Positions 45,489-54,220 of a DNA stretch of 64,000 bases are shown in pieces. Under the pieces are notes generated by a model, which saw only the letters and a program-made list of their open reading frames with translations, searched no databases and was not told where the DNA came from. A program made the position numbers and the translations under genes. How positions within the stretch are numbered: position 1 is the stretch's first letter; every line of letters starts with the position of its first letter. Where the stretch lies: assembly GCF_024343615.1 (NCBI RefSeq), contig NZ_RJUB01000003.1, forward strand, positions 62,001 to 126,000, read 5' to 3'. This DNA is from Ferruginibacter sp. HRS2-29 (GTDB taxonomy: Bacteria; Bacteroidota; Bacteroidia; Chitinophagales; Chitinophagaceae).

Positions 45489-46310
45489 ATGAGCACAATC
45501 AAAGTACAAGACGGCACAGAAATCTATTACAAAGACTGGGGCACCGGGCAGCCCATTGTATTTCATCATGGATGGCCATTATCCGGCGACGACTGGGATG
45601 CGCAGATGATGTTTTTCCTGGCGCAGGGTTACCGCGTGATCGCACACGACCGCAGGGGACATGGACGCTCTTCGCAGGTTTCGGAAGGGCATGACATTGA
45701 TACTTACGCAGCAGATGTTGCCGAACTCACCCGCTTCCTCGACCTCAAAGATGCCATTCACATCGGGCATTCTACCGGCGGCGGCGAAGCGATCCGTTAT
45801 GTAGCGAAATACGGGCAGGGCCGTGTAGCCAAAGCGGTATTGATCAGCGCCATTACTCCGCTGATGTTACAGACCCCGGCAAACCCCGATGGTGTACCAC
45901 TTTCTGTATTCGATGAAATACGCGAAGGCACTGCCACACAGCGGGCGCAATATTTCAACGATTTTCCTGTTGCATTTTACGGCTTCAACCGCGAGGGCGC
46001 AAAAGTATCCGAAGGGCTTAAGAAAAACTGGTGGCGCCAGGCCATGATGGGCAGCATCAAAGCACATTATGATGGCATCAAAGCTTTTTCGGAAACGGAT
46101 CTTACCGAAGACCTGAAAGCTGTAGAGGTGCCGGTGTTGGTACTGCATGGCGAAGACGACCAGATCGTTCCTTATGCCAACTCGGGACCAAAAGCGGCAA
46201 AATTATTGAAGAACGGCCAACTCATCTCCTACCCCGGTTTTCCGCATGGCATGCCGGCAACAGAAGCAGCAACGATCAATGCCGATATACTCAAGTTCAT
46301 TAAATCCTGA
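45489..46310 (+). CDS. Alpha/beta hydrolase, cofactor-free haloperoxidase/arylesterase-like
   Basis: The 273-residue cytoplasmic protein has a full triad: HHGWPLSGDDW oxyanion region near residue 26, nucleophile in GHSTGGGEA near 97, Asp in HGEDDQIVPY near 224, and His in GFPHGM near 252. HDRRGHGRS is also typical of the non-haem chloroperoxidase branch. These enzymes are esterases or perhydrolases in practice, physiological substrate unknown. A terminator follows. Confidence 0.9.
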   Translation: MSTIKVQDGTEIYYKDWGTGQPIVFHHGWPLSGDDWDAQMMFFLAQGYRVIAHDRRGHGRSSQVSEGHDIDTYAADVAELTRFLDLKDAIHIGHSTGGGEAIRYVAKYGQGRVAKAVLISAITPLMLQTPANPDGVPLSVFDEIREGTATQRAQYFNDFPVAFYGFNREGAKVSEGLKKNWWRQAMMGSIKAHYDGIKAFSETDLTEDLKAVEVPVLVLHGEDDQIVPYANSGPKAAKLLKNGQLISYPGFPHGMPATEAATINADILKFIKS

Positions 46311-46330
46311 GAAACGCCACAACAGGTCAA

Positions 46331-46363
46331 AGGCCGTCCGTAACCGGATGGCTTTTGTTTTTT
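46331..46363 (+). terminator. Rho-independent terminator after the hydrolase gene
   Basis: GCCGTCCG pairs with CGGATGGC (one G-U) around TAAC, followed by TTTTGTTTTTT. It is about 20 bases after the stop codon. Confidence 0.75.
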
Positions 46364-46442
46364 ATAGAATTCCAGGGTAACTGATACCATTTTATATTTA
46401 CATAATACCCTTTGTTATCGCGATAGTTGCACAATAAAATTT

Positions 46443-46450
46443 TAATTTTG
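46443..46450 (+). promoter_or_regulatory. -7 element TAATTTTG before the GNAT gene
   Basis: It is an exact TAnnTTTG match, 13 bases before the ATG. The nearest upstream TTG is 13 bases away, shorter than the usual spacing, so the -33 element is uncertain. Confidence 0.35.
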
Positions 46451-46463
46451 ATAAAGATCATTT

Positions 46464-46952
46464 ATGTCACAGGAAATCAACGGCAATCCCGATGTAAGGA
46501 TCGTGGAGTATCAGCCGGAACACAAGTCTGCCTTTCGCTCGCTCAATGAAGAATGGATATCCACTTATTTTGAAATGGAAGAAACGGATTACAAGGCACT
46601 TGATCACCCGGAAGAATACATTCTCAGCAAAGGAGGCAAAATATTGGTTGCGCTTTACAATGATGAGCCATCGGGAGTTTGCGCCCTGATAAAAATGAAT
46701 GACGGTAAGTATGATTATGAACTGGCGAAAATGGCGGTTTCGCCTAAGGTACAGGGAAAAGGCATCGGGTGGTTGCTCGGACAAGCCGTGATCAATGCCG
46801 CAAAAGAACTCGGCGCCTCTAAGATCTACCTGGAAAGTAATACTATTTTAAAACCCGCTATCAGCCTGTATTACAAACTGGGGTTTAAAAAGATCGTGGG
46901 GCATCCTACACCGTATAAACGTTGTAATATCCAGATGGAACTGGATTTGTAA
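46464..46952 (+). CDS. GNAT-family N-acetyltransferase
   Basis: The 162-residue protein has the acetyl-CoA-binding motif A: LAKMAVSPKVQGKGIGWLLGQAVINAA is its core (VQGKGIG loop near residue 97), followed by YLESNTILKPAISLYYKLGFKKI, the motif-B segment. The substrate amine is not identifiable. It is monocistronic and lies just upstream of the tmRNA gene. Confidence 0.88.
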   Translation: MSQEINGNPDVRIVEYQPEHKSAFRSLNEEWISTYFEMEETDYKALDHPEEYILSKGGKILVALYNDEPSGVCALIKMNDGKYDYELAKMAVSPKVQGKGIGWLLGQAVINAAKELGASKIYLESNTILKPAISLYYKLGFKKIVGHPTPYKRCNIQMELDL

Positions 46953-46974
46953 TTTCAACTCCCGAAGGCAAACG

Positions 46975-47001
46975 TTGTTTCATTTATATTCCGTAATTTT
47001 G
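46975..47001 (+). promoter_or_regulatory. Promoter of the tmRNA gene
   Basis: TTG at 46975-46977, 16 bases, then TAATTTTG at 46994-47001, an exact -7 consensus. The mature tmRNA begins 11 bases downstream, as expected for this promoter class. Confidence 0.6.
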
Positions 47002-47011
47002 CCCATTACCC

Positions 47012-47380
47012 GGGGCTGACCGGTTTTGACAGCATAGATCTTTGCAAGTGTAAGCATGTAGTGCGTTGGATAATTAGCACTTAAATCTGAATATTCAAAC
47101 TTTATATGGCAATACTCAGTATGCCATGGCTGCTTAATCGATAGATTAGCATCCATTAGGGCCGCCGGGCAGGTTCGCCTGTTACCATGCTCCGCCGCCG
47201 ACTCAAAACAAAAACGGGCTGCTTCAACCGAATGATGTGACGGTTGATTAAGAACATTCTTCTAAGGATATAGTTGGTTGGTTAGGTCCCTGCTTTATCC
47301 CGACAATTAATAACTAAATAAACATGTAGAAAGCTTGTGGCGAATATGTTTGGACCAGGGTTCGATTCCCTGCAGCTCCA
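47012..47380 (+). ncRNA. ssrA: tmRNA (ssrA)
   Basis: The 5' end GGGGCTGAC and 3' end CAGCTCC pair as the acceptor stem, followed by the discriminator A; CCA is not encoded. GTTCGATTCCCTGC gives the T-arm. The tag frame starts at GGC 47108 and ends with TAA 47135-47137. It encodes GNTQYAMAA, preceded by the charged Ala. The YAMAA end is the degradation signal recognised by ClpXP-type proteases; other Bacteroidota have GExxYALAA or YAMAA tags. The RNA rescues stalled ribosomes with SmpB. Confidence 0.95.
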
Positions 47381-47404
47381 CTTTTTCACTTACCAGATTA
47401 TGCT

Positions 47405-47449
47405 AATGCCGGTCCCGACAATAATTTCGGGAGCGGCATTTTTGTTTTT
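47405..47449 (+). terminator. Rho-independent terminator of tmRNA
   Basis: AATGCCGGTCCCGA pairs with TCGGGAGCGGCATT with one mismatch, followed by TTTGTTTTTG. It begins 25 bases after the tmRNA 3' end. Confidence 0.8.
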
Positions 47450-47570
47450 GGTACTTGCCAACATACATATAAGCTCAAAATTTATTAGTAATTGGGTGAA
47501 GGTAGCAGAAGCCTGAATATGTAAACAAACCCTGGCAAAGTCACTTATATACTCATCTGCTTATTTCCAT

Positions 47571-47800
47571 TTATAAGAAGAGCCTGCACAACTGTTGATA
47601 TAATTCTTCGGGTGCAAATGGTTTTGCCAATATATCATCTGTATTCGCGTCATTAACGGAATTAAATTAAGTCCACATTCGACATGCCCTCAGACACTTT
47701 GGTATCCCATTTGTTTAAGGTAAAGCCTGCAAGGATCGCATAGCAGATGAACATTGGGGAATACTTCGGGGTATTATTTGCTCATGTAGAAAAAAGGCCG
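47571..47800 (-). pseudogene. Remnant of a response-regulator receiver domain
   Basis: On the minus strand, 47571-47664 encodes DANTDDILAKPFAPEELYQQ and CRLFL then stop, the unmistakable end of a receiver domain (Lys-Pro-Phe and helix 5). Further upstream, in another piece (about 47678-47770), AGFTLNKWDTKVSEG resembles the helix 1 to strand 2 region. The middle, with the phospho-acceptor Asp, is missing, and in-frame stops separate the parts. It is therefore a decayed response regulator, next to the CheB-CheR-kinase fusion. Confidence 0.65.
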
Positions 47801-47910
47801 GAATCTTTATAAATAAATCATACACCCTCGATTAAATGGTGTAGCTTGAATATAGTCTTCAATTCACCTGATTTCCCTTACCCCCTATCGTTCACTATAA
47901 ATAAGCAATT

Positions 47911-50900
47911 ATGCACTCCGTTCCCCACCACATCATAGCCATTGGCGCTTCTGCCGGCGGCATGGAAGAGATCAATGAATTTTTCGATCATACACCAATG
48001 GATGGAGTGTCGTATGTCATCATCCAGCATTTGTCGCCGGTATTTAAAAGCAGGATGGTAGAGTTACTCGCGAAGCACAGTAAATTATTGGTAAAAGAAG
48101 CGGAAGATGATATGCTGGTACTCACCAATGAAGTGTACCTGATACCCCACGATAAATTTATGACGATTGTGAACGGAAGGTTCATACTAACAGAAAAAGA
48201 ACAAGTGAAAGGGCCCCACCTCACTATCAATACTTTCTTTACCTCCCTGGCGATCGACTGTGGTGAAAAGGCCATTTGTGTGATACTTTCCGGGTTGGGC
48301 TCAGATGGTACGGAGGGTGCGCAGCGGATCAAAGCGGAGGGTGGCATGGTGATAGCCCGCGATCCGCGGAACGCCGAATTTGGCAGCATGCCGGCAAGCG
48401 TGATCTCGGCCGGTGCTGCCGACCTGATACTTGAACCTTCGCAAATGCCACGGGCCATAGAGCAATACCTTGCCCAATACGAAGCCGTATTCATAAGCAG
48501 CTCAACCGACGAAAAGGACCTGAAAGATATCCTTGAATTGATAAAGGAACAGTTGCCGCTGGATTTTAGCGGTTACAAACGGCCCAGGATTTTAAGGAGG
48601 ATAAAAAGAAGGGCTTCCGAAAAAAAGGTCAGCAACCTCGAAGATTATGTTGCTTTGCTGAAAAATGATCCGGAAGAAGTAAAAGCGCTGGCGCAGGACT
48701 TCCTGATCAGCGTAACCTCTTTTTTCAGGGATAAGGAATCATTTGAATTTTTACAATTGAACTGTGTGCCCAAAATATTGGCAAAGCTACAGGATGGGGA
48801 GGAACTCAAGATGTGGGTGGCCGGATGTGCCACCGGAGAGGAAGCCTATTCATTCGCCATCATCATTCATGAGTTGTTGAAGGATGGGCACAAAGATGTT
48901 GTCGTAAAAATATTTGCAACCGATATCGATAACAACGCACTCGCGGTAGCCGGCAAAGGGCTGTACAGCTCAGCCGTTGTAAAGGATATCAGTGCCGAGC
49001 GCCTTGATAAATATTTTACCAAAGAAGGTAACCAATACCGGGTAAAACACGAGATCCGGAAAATGCTGATCTTTGCACAGCACGACCTGGTAAAAAATCC
49101 TCCTTACTGCAACATGAACATGATCAGTTGCCGCAACCTGCTGATCTACATGTCCGTTGACCTCCAAAAGAAAATTTACCTGATGCTGTTGTTCGGGTTA
49201 AAAACGGACGGATACCTGTTTTTAGGCAGCAGTGAAAATCCGGGAACTATTGCTCAACACCTGGAAACGGTCAATAAAAAGTTCAAGATATTTAAGAGCC
49301 TTCAAACAAAAAGATCTGTTTACTTTGATGGTTTTGCCCTGCCACAGATGGCGGATGTAAGAGAGGCGCAGCGTGCGGCAGCGAAGCCGGAAAGTAACCA
49401 GCACATCTTTAACTCCCTCACCGAAGCCGTCAATAAAACATTAATTGCTGACCTCGATTACCTGGCAGTTTGTATCGATGAAAACAATACGGTATTGAGA
49501 ACATATGGCGATACCACCCGGTTCCTGTTGCAAAAGAATTTCACCTCCAACATTGTAGAATTACTTCCTATACCGTTAATGGCTGTATTCAACACCAGCA
49601 TCATCAGCGCCAGGAAGAACAATGAAAGAGTTATTGTTAACGGTGTTCCTCTTAAGGAAAATGGTGGAAAAAGAATAGATCTTTCGGTGTATCCATTGAA
49701 TATCCAGCATGGTTCATCCAGGATATTCCTGGTGGTGTTCAATCATTCAGCTGATGAAGCTACATTGCAAACCATTGCTGCCCCTTATGATGAAAAAAAG
49801 CATTTCGATGAATATATCAATATACTTGAAGACGAACTCAACAACCTGAAAGACAGGCTGCACAATACTTATGCACAACTGGATGCTTCCAACGATAATA
49901 TGCAATCTTATAACGAAGAGTTGCTTTCGGCCAATGAAGAAATGCAAAGTACCAATGAAGAGATGCAAAGCGTAAATGAAGAATTGCAAACCATCAATAC
50001 GGAATACCAGTTAAAAAACAAGGAATTACTGGAGCTGAATGATGACCTCAACAATTATTTCCGAAGCAATATTCATGGCCAGCTTTTCGTGAACAACGAC
50101 ATGTTGCTGATGAAATTTTCTCCGGGAACAGTCAATCTCATCAATTTGTTGCCAACGGATATTGGCCGCCCATTAAGCAATATTTCCACCAATATAAAAT
50201 TCGAGACCCTCATCGATGATATTAAACTGGTGTTATCAAAAGGTACCATCATCACTAAAGAGATCCAAACCAACAACGGTAGCTGGTACCAGGTGGTGAC
50301 CATGCCATATATCCAGCAGATAGGCAATAAAAAGGATGGGGCCATCCTTACCTTCAACGATATTACAGCCTTAAAAACAATGCAGGATGAATTGAGCAAA
50401 AAAAACAAGAGCCTCATCCGGATCAATGGCGACCTCGATAATTTTGTACACACGGCCTCGCATGACCTTTTAGCGCCGTTGAGTAATATCGAGCTCAGCA
50501 TCAATGTGATGAATAAACTGAATGATGTAGATCCCGCCCTCAACAATTTTTTAGCCATCATCAACAACTCCGTAAAAAAATTCCGGTCGTTGATCACAGA
50601 AATATCCACCATCGCTAAAATAGATAGTGATATGCTCCCGGCAGAGATGGTGGATATAGAAGAACTGATCCAGGATGTAGAATGGAGCCTGAATGATAAA
50701 ATAACCGGATGCAATGCCGTGCTCAATTGCCACCTGGATATTACCCGGATCCTCTTTTCGAAAAAGAGTTTGCGGAGCATCTTATTTAATTTGATCTCTA
50801 ACGGGATAAAATTTAACGAAAAATCACCCGTGATTGATATCACGACCACCAAAACCGACGAAGGCTTTCTCCTCACAGTCAGCGATAACGGTATAGGAAT

Positions 50901-51111
50901 GAAAGAAGAAGATGTTGAAAATATCTTTGGAATGTATAAACGGTTAAACCCCACCCTCGAAGGACAGGGAGTAGGATTATATCTTGTGAAGAAAATTGTT
51001 GATGCGGCGGAAGCTACAATTCACGTAAAAACCGAAATTGGCAAAGGCAGCACCTTTAGCATTTACTTCGATAGCAGCGTTGAAACCAACGGGCTAATGG
51101 CAATAAGTTAA
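47911..51111 (+). CDS. CheB-CheR-PAS-histidine kinase fusion protein
   Basis: The 1066-residue cytoplasmic protein fuses a methylesterase domain (residues 1-190: Ser in AIGASAGGME, His in IQHLSP, Asp in GLGSDGTEG), CheR methyltransferase (about 200-475: WVAGCATGEEAYSFAI, ISCRNLLIYM), a coiled coil about 625-720 made of repeated NEEMQS words, and PAS about 720-835. It ends in a kinase with His near 850 (TASHDLLAPLSN) and HATPase about 950-1060 (DNGIGM, GQGVGLYL). The repeated Glu/Gln pairs in the coiled coil are plausible in-cis methylation sites. It is the second CheB/CheR set in the window, independent of chemotaxis genes. Confidence 0.92.
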   Translation: MHSVPHHIIAIGASAGGMEEINEFFDHTPMDGVSYVIIQHLSPVFKSRMVELLAKHSKLLVKEAEDDMLVLTNEVYLIPHDKFMTIVNGRFILTEKEQVKGPHLTINTFFTSLAIDCGEKAICVILSGLGSDGTEGAQRIKAEGGMVIARDPRNAEFGSMPASVISAGAADLILEPSQMPRAIEQYLAQYEAVFISSSTDEKDLKDILELIKEQLPLDFSGYKRPRILRRIKRRASEKKVSNLEDYVALLKNDPEEVKALAQDFLISVTSFFRDKESFEFLQLNCVPKILAKLQDGEELKMWVAGCATGEEAYSFAIIIHELLKDGHKDVVVKIFATDIDNNALAVAGKGLYSSAVVKDISAERLDKYFTKEGNQYRVKHEIRKMLIFAQHDLVKNPPYCNMNMISCRNLLIYMSVDLQKKIYLMLLFGLKTDGYLFLGSSENPGTIAQHLETVNKKFKIFKSLQTKRSVYFDGFALPQMADVREAQRAAAKPESNQHIFNSLTEAVNKTLIADLDYLAVCIDENNTVLRTYGDTTRFLLQKNFTSNIVELLPIPLMAVFNTSIISARKNNERVIVNGVPLKENGGKRIDLSVYPLNIQHGSSRIFLVVFNHSADEATLQTIAAPYDEKKHFDEYINILEDELNNLKDRLHNTYAQLDASNDNMQSYNEELLSANEEMQSTNEEMQSVNEELQTINTEYQLKNKELLELNDDLNNYFRSNIHGQLFVNNDMLLMKFSPGTVNLINLLPTDIGRPLSNISTNIKFETLIDDIKLVLSKGTIITKEIQTNNGSWYQVVTMPYIQQIGNKKDGAILTFNDITALKTMQDELSKKNKSLIRINGDLDNFVHTASHDLLAPLSNIELSINVMNKLNDVDPALNNFLAIINNSVKKFRSLITEISTIAKIDSDMLPAEMVDIEELIQDVEWSLNDKITGCNAVLNCHLDITRILFSKKSLRSILFNLISNGIKFNEKSPVIDITTTKTDEGFLLTVSDNGIGMKEEDVENIFGMYKRLNPTLEGQGVGLYLVKKIVDAAEATIHVKTEIGKGSTFSIYFDSSVETNGLMAIS

Positions 51112-51283
51112 TCCATATCCATGTGCATTCGGGTAGTCAACTCCCATGAGTTGTCAACTCATTTTATCCCATACCGGAAAAATTATCAAAGCGATCGGGT
51201 ATTGGCCGGGTTTTTAAAATAATTAAAAAAGAAAATGTTGTTAATTCATTAATAATCCAATAGGTATATTATATTTCCCCCTT

Positions 51284-51291
51284 TATATTTG
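51284..51291 (+). promoter_or_regulatory. -7 element TATATTTG before the DUF4476 gene
   Basis: It is an exact TAnnTTTG match, 26 bases before the ATG at 51318, in an AT-rich stretch. No TTG is at the normal -33 distance, so the upstream element is weak. Confidence 0.45.
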
Positions 51292-51317
51292 AAAAATAAT
51301 AAACCAAAAACTTAAAT

Positions 51318-52574
51318 ATGCAAAGAAAGTTACTCTGCCTGATCGCTGCCTTTTTTATCGTCTTCGTTTCGTTTGCGCAAAAGAAAGCAAACATGATCTT
51401 TTTTACCCCGAATGAAGAAAAATTTTATTTGATCGTTAATGGTATCCAGCAAAATGCGGAACCGATGTCCAATGTAAAGATCACAGACATGAGTTCACCG
51501 ATGGTGTACAATGTTAAAGTGAGGTTTGACGACAGTAAACTCGCTGTTATCAATGATAAAGTATCCCTCGAACCGGGAACGGAAAAATCGTGGAGTATCC
51601 AGGCGAAGAAGAAAAAAAATGCCGGGGAAAATGAATTTGTAATAAAAACTGCCGGGGAGATTGATCTTGATGAAACCCCCAGTGCCACCAACTTTGCCCC
51701 CGAACAGGTGATCGTTTATCATACCACTCCTTTGCCCAATATCAATGCAGATGGTGTTTCTATCAGTATGAATGTAAATGAACAGAGTGCTAATGTCAGC
51801 TTTAATGTGCAGGGCGGAACCACTACTTCTACCAGTACGAGCGTGCAAACCAGTACTACTACTACAAATATGCACGGCGGTGGTTATTGCCGCAACCCGA
51901 TGGACGCCATCAGTTTCAGGCAGCAACTCGAAAGGGTACGTAGCCAGGGTACCGCCGCAGGCAGAAAGATCATCGCTGAAAAAATAGCGCAGACCAACTG
52001 TCTTACCTCCAGCCAGGTGTACGAATTATGTGACGCCATGTATATGAATGCCGATAAAATGGCACTGGCCAAGTATAGCTACACCCGTTCTTTTGATCCA
52101 CAGAATTACGAAGAAGTTTTTAAGGCGCTTCCCACCAACAGTATGGTGCAGGAACTCAACAACTATATTGAAAGCATCAGAAATTCCGGAGGCAATTTCC
52201 CTCCTGTTCCGCCTACCCCTCCTACTCCCGCCACTCCGGTAGTAATTGAATATGTGCCAGGCTACAATGGACCTTATGGCTGCCCTCAACCCATGAGCCG
52301 GGCAAATTTCGCATCCGCGAAAAGTACCATCGATGATGCCGATTTTGAAAATACGAAACTGAGCACAGCTAAAACAATCGTGGAATCCAATTGTGTAACT
52401 ACCGACCAGGTAGTAGAGATCTGTAAACTGTTTGATTTCGAAAACAGCAAACTCGAATTTGCCAAGTTTGCTTATGCAAAAACATATGATAAAGGGAATT
52501 ATTTCAAAGTGGCGAAAGTGTTTGATTTTGACGCATCCAAACAGGAATTGAATAAATATTTAAAAGGAAAGTAA
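51318..52574 (+). CDS. Exported protein with two DUF4476 domains
   Basis: The 418-residue protein has a signal peptide (ending VSFAQ). An N-terminal beta-rich domain (about 20-170) with FYLIVNGIQQN matches the usual DUF4476 partner. A Ser/Thr-rich linker (about 170-188) follows, then two helical DUF4476 repeats: about 190-290 (CRNPMDAISFRQQLERV, TNCLTSSQVYELC) and about 325-416 (CPQPMSRANFASAKSTI, SNCVTTDQVVEIC). A Pro-rich linker lies between them. Each repeat carries three cysteines at matching positions. Function of the domain is unknown. Single copies are the common form. Confidence 0.8.
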   Translation: MQRKLLCLIAAFFIVFVSFAQKKANMIFFTPNEEKFYLIVNGIQQNAEPMSNVKITDMSSPMVYNVKVRFDDSKLAVINDKVSLEPGTEKSWSIQAKKKKNAGENEFVIKTAGEIDLDETPSATNFAPEQVIVYHTTPLPNINADGVSISMNVNEQSANVSFNVQGGTTTSTSTSVQTSTTTTNMHGGGYCRNPMDAISFRQQLERVRSQGTAAGRKIIAEKIAQTNCLTSSQVYELCDAMYMNADKMALAKYSYTRSFDPQNYEEVFKALPTNSMVQELNNYIESIRNSGGNFPPVPPTPPTPATPVVIEYVPGYNGPYGCPQPMSRANFASAKSTIDDADFENTKLSTAKTIVESNCVTTDQVVEICKLFDFENSKLEFAKFAYAKTYDKGNYFKVAKVFDFDASKQELNKYLKGK

Positions 52575-52595
52575 TCGTCCTGAAAAGTAAGTGCA

Positions 52596-52627
52596 GTCCC
52601 CCGGAAAAAATCCGGGGGACTTTTTTT
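52596..52627 (+). terminator. Rho-independent terminator after the DUF4476 gene
   Basis: A perfect 10-bp stem GTCCCCCGGA/TCCGGGGGAC with an AAAAA loop precedes seven T. It also shows that the downstream pirin frame cannot really begin at 52591. Confidence 0.92.
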
Positions 52628-52716
52628 ATACACGTGTTGATGCTGTTCATGACACCGACGCCGCCGTAGTAACCCTTCACGATACTTTCGTAACTTTATT
52701 CTTTAAACAATCACCC

Positions 52717-53625
52717 ATGTTAGACATCGTAATAGATTCCCGCGAAGCGATATTATCGCCTGGATTTTCTGTTAAACGTATCCTTCCGTTTCGCCAGAGA
52801 AGAATGGTAGGCCCCTTTATATTTATGGATCATGGGGGGCCCATCAGCGTGCCGGCCAGCACCAGCCTGGATGTATTGCCGCACCCGCATATCGGGTTAT
52901 CGACCGTGAGCTACCTGCTGGATGGAAATGTGATGCACAGGGACAGTCTTGGTGTAGAGCAGTTGATAAAACCCGGTGAAGTAAACTGGATGACGGCCGG
53001 AAAAGGCATCGCTCACAGCGAACGTTTTGAAGACCCTTCGGTACTCGCTGCCGGTGGACTGGAGATGATACAGACCTGGGTGGCACTTCCCGAAAAGGAT
53101 GAAGAATCTGATCCTTCTTTTAAAAATTATACCGCAGAAGAATTACCCGTCTTCACCGACAAAGGTGTATGGATGCGGCTGATAGCAGGTGATGCTTACG
53201 GATTAAAAAGTGATGTAAAAACAAGCTCGCCCTTGTTTTATTTACATGTTGAACTGGAGCAGGGCGCCACTTTTACCTTACCCAAAGAACATAGTGAAAG
53301 AGGTATTTATATTGTACGCGGAAGCCTGGAATTAAATGGGGTTACCTATGCCGACGGTAAACTACTTGTGTTTACCAAAGGTGCAGAGCCCATTCTTCTG
53401 GCAAAAGAAAAAACTACCATGATGATGTTGGGTGGTGAACATATTGGCGATCGTTACATCTGGTGGAATTTTGTATCGAGCCGCAAAGAACGGATCGAAC
53501 AGGCGAAAGAAGACTGGAAACAAGGCAGGATATTATTGCCTCTAACCGATAATCATGAATTTGTACCGCTGCCAGACGACCGTACAAAACCTGCAGGCGG
53601 GCCACCTCCGGGGGCATTGTCGTGA
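52717..53625 (+). CDS. Pirin-family bicupin
   Basis: The 302-residue protein is started at the ATG 52717 (MLDIVIDSREAILSPGFSVKR); the frame is open 42 codons earlier but that part is a terminator. Pirin metal ligands are in LPHPHIGLSTVSYLLDG (two His), and His and Glu in GKGIAHSERFE, all conserved in cupin 1; the C-terminal cupin is degenerate. Some pirins have quercetin dioxygenase activity, others bind transcription factors; no particular role can be assigned. Confidence 0.88.
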   Translation: MLDIVIDSREAILSPGFSVKRILPFRQRRMVGPFIFMDHGGPISVPASTSLDVLPHPHIGLSTVSYLLDGNVMHRDSLGVEQLIKPGEVNWMTAGKGIAHSERFEDPSVLAAGGLEMIQTWVALPEKDEESDPSFKNYTAEELPVFTDKGVWMRLIAGDAYGLKSDVKTSSPLFYLHVELEQGATFTLPKEHSERGIYIVRGSLELNGVTYADGKLLVFTKGAEPILLAKEKTTMMMLGGEHIGDRYIWWNFVSSRKERIEQAKEDWKQGRILLPLTDNHEFVPLPDDRTKPAGGPPPGALS

Positions 53626-53848
53626 TTGCCTAAGGTAAAGTACAATCTTACAAAAATGGGCGGTTGCATCTAAAAGCAGTCCATCACAAATTTGCAGATA
53701 CGCTTTTTCATGTCAGCATTAGCGTTCTTACAATTATTTTTCATGACTGTAGTCATACGCTGTCCGATCTACAGTTAGTCAATCAAAAACCCACCAGTAC
53801 TCGCTGATGGGCCGGTTTATATTTCACAAATTATGCACTACTAAAAAC
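53626..53848. other. Intergenic stretch
   Basis: No gene or RNA is recognised in these 223 bases, nor in 54047-54220 beyond. The latter holds two short hairpin words (GCGGGCAAAAACACCCGT at 54136 and a CCCCGTTGAGGC word near 54195), related to a motif at 34613-34642. Confidence 0.45.
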
Positions 53849-54046
53849 TTAATGGGTGATGTAGATCAGGATTGTAACAGCTGGTTCGTTTTTCGGATCA
53901 ATAGCGTTATTACTATATTCTCTCACCGGCATTTCCACTACTATCGCCCCCTCATCCTCTCCGGGACGTTTTGCTATGGTAAGATGAGTATGTGTTACTT
54001 TCCTCGCAAAACCCAATGCTTTCATTATTTTTTTGACGGCAGACAT
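53849..54046 (-). CDS. Possible small hypothetical protein
   Basis: The 65-codon frame encodes MSAVKKIMKALGFARK and a hydrophilic rest with GEDEGAIVVEMPV. Composition looks protein-like (balanced Lys, Glu, Ile, Val) and better than the 125-codon frame on the other strand over the same DNA. There is no recognised family, no clear ribosome-binding site, and it stands alone, so it may be chance or a remnant. Confidence 0.3.
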   Translation of the reverse strand: MSAVKKIMKALGFARKVTHTHLTIAKRPGEDEGAIVVEMPVREYSNNAIDPKNEPAVTILIYITH

Positions 54047-54220
54047 GACTGGATCAGTTTACTTCTGCACCCACAATACAAAAGCCACACCATAGATAAA
54101 ATCCCGGGGATGCCAACGCCATCAATTTTCGATGAGCGGGCAAAAACACCCGTTAAGTGCAATAAAAACTACAGAAATCTCTAACGAGTGGATTCCCCGT
54201 TGAGGCATAAATTACTGAAC

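Noticed and set aside
52591-52716. N-terminal extension of the pirin frame
   Set aside because: This stretch contains a perfect rho-independent terminator; the conserved pirin start is at 52717.
53807-54184. A 125-codon plus-strand frame
   Set aside because: It is rich in Cys, His and Phe and overlaps a better-looking small minus-strand frame; not convincing as a gene.
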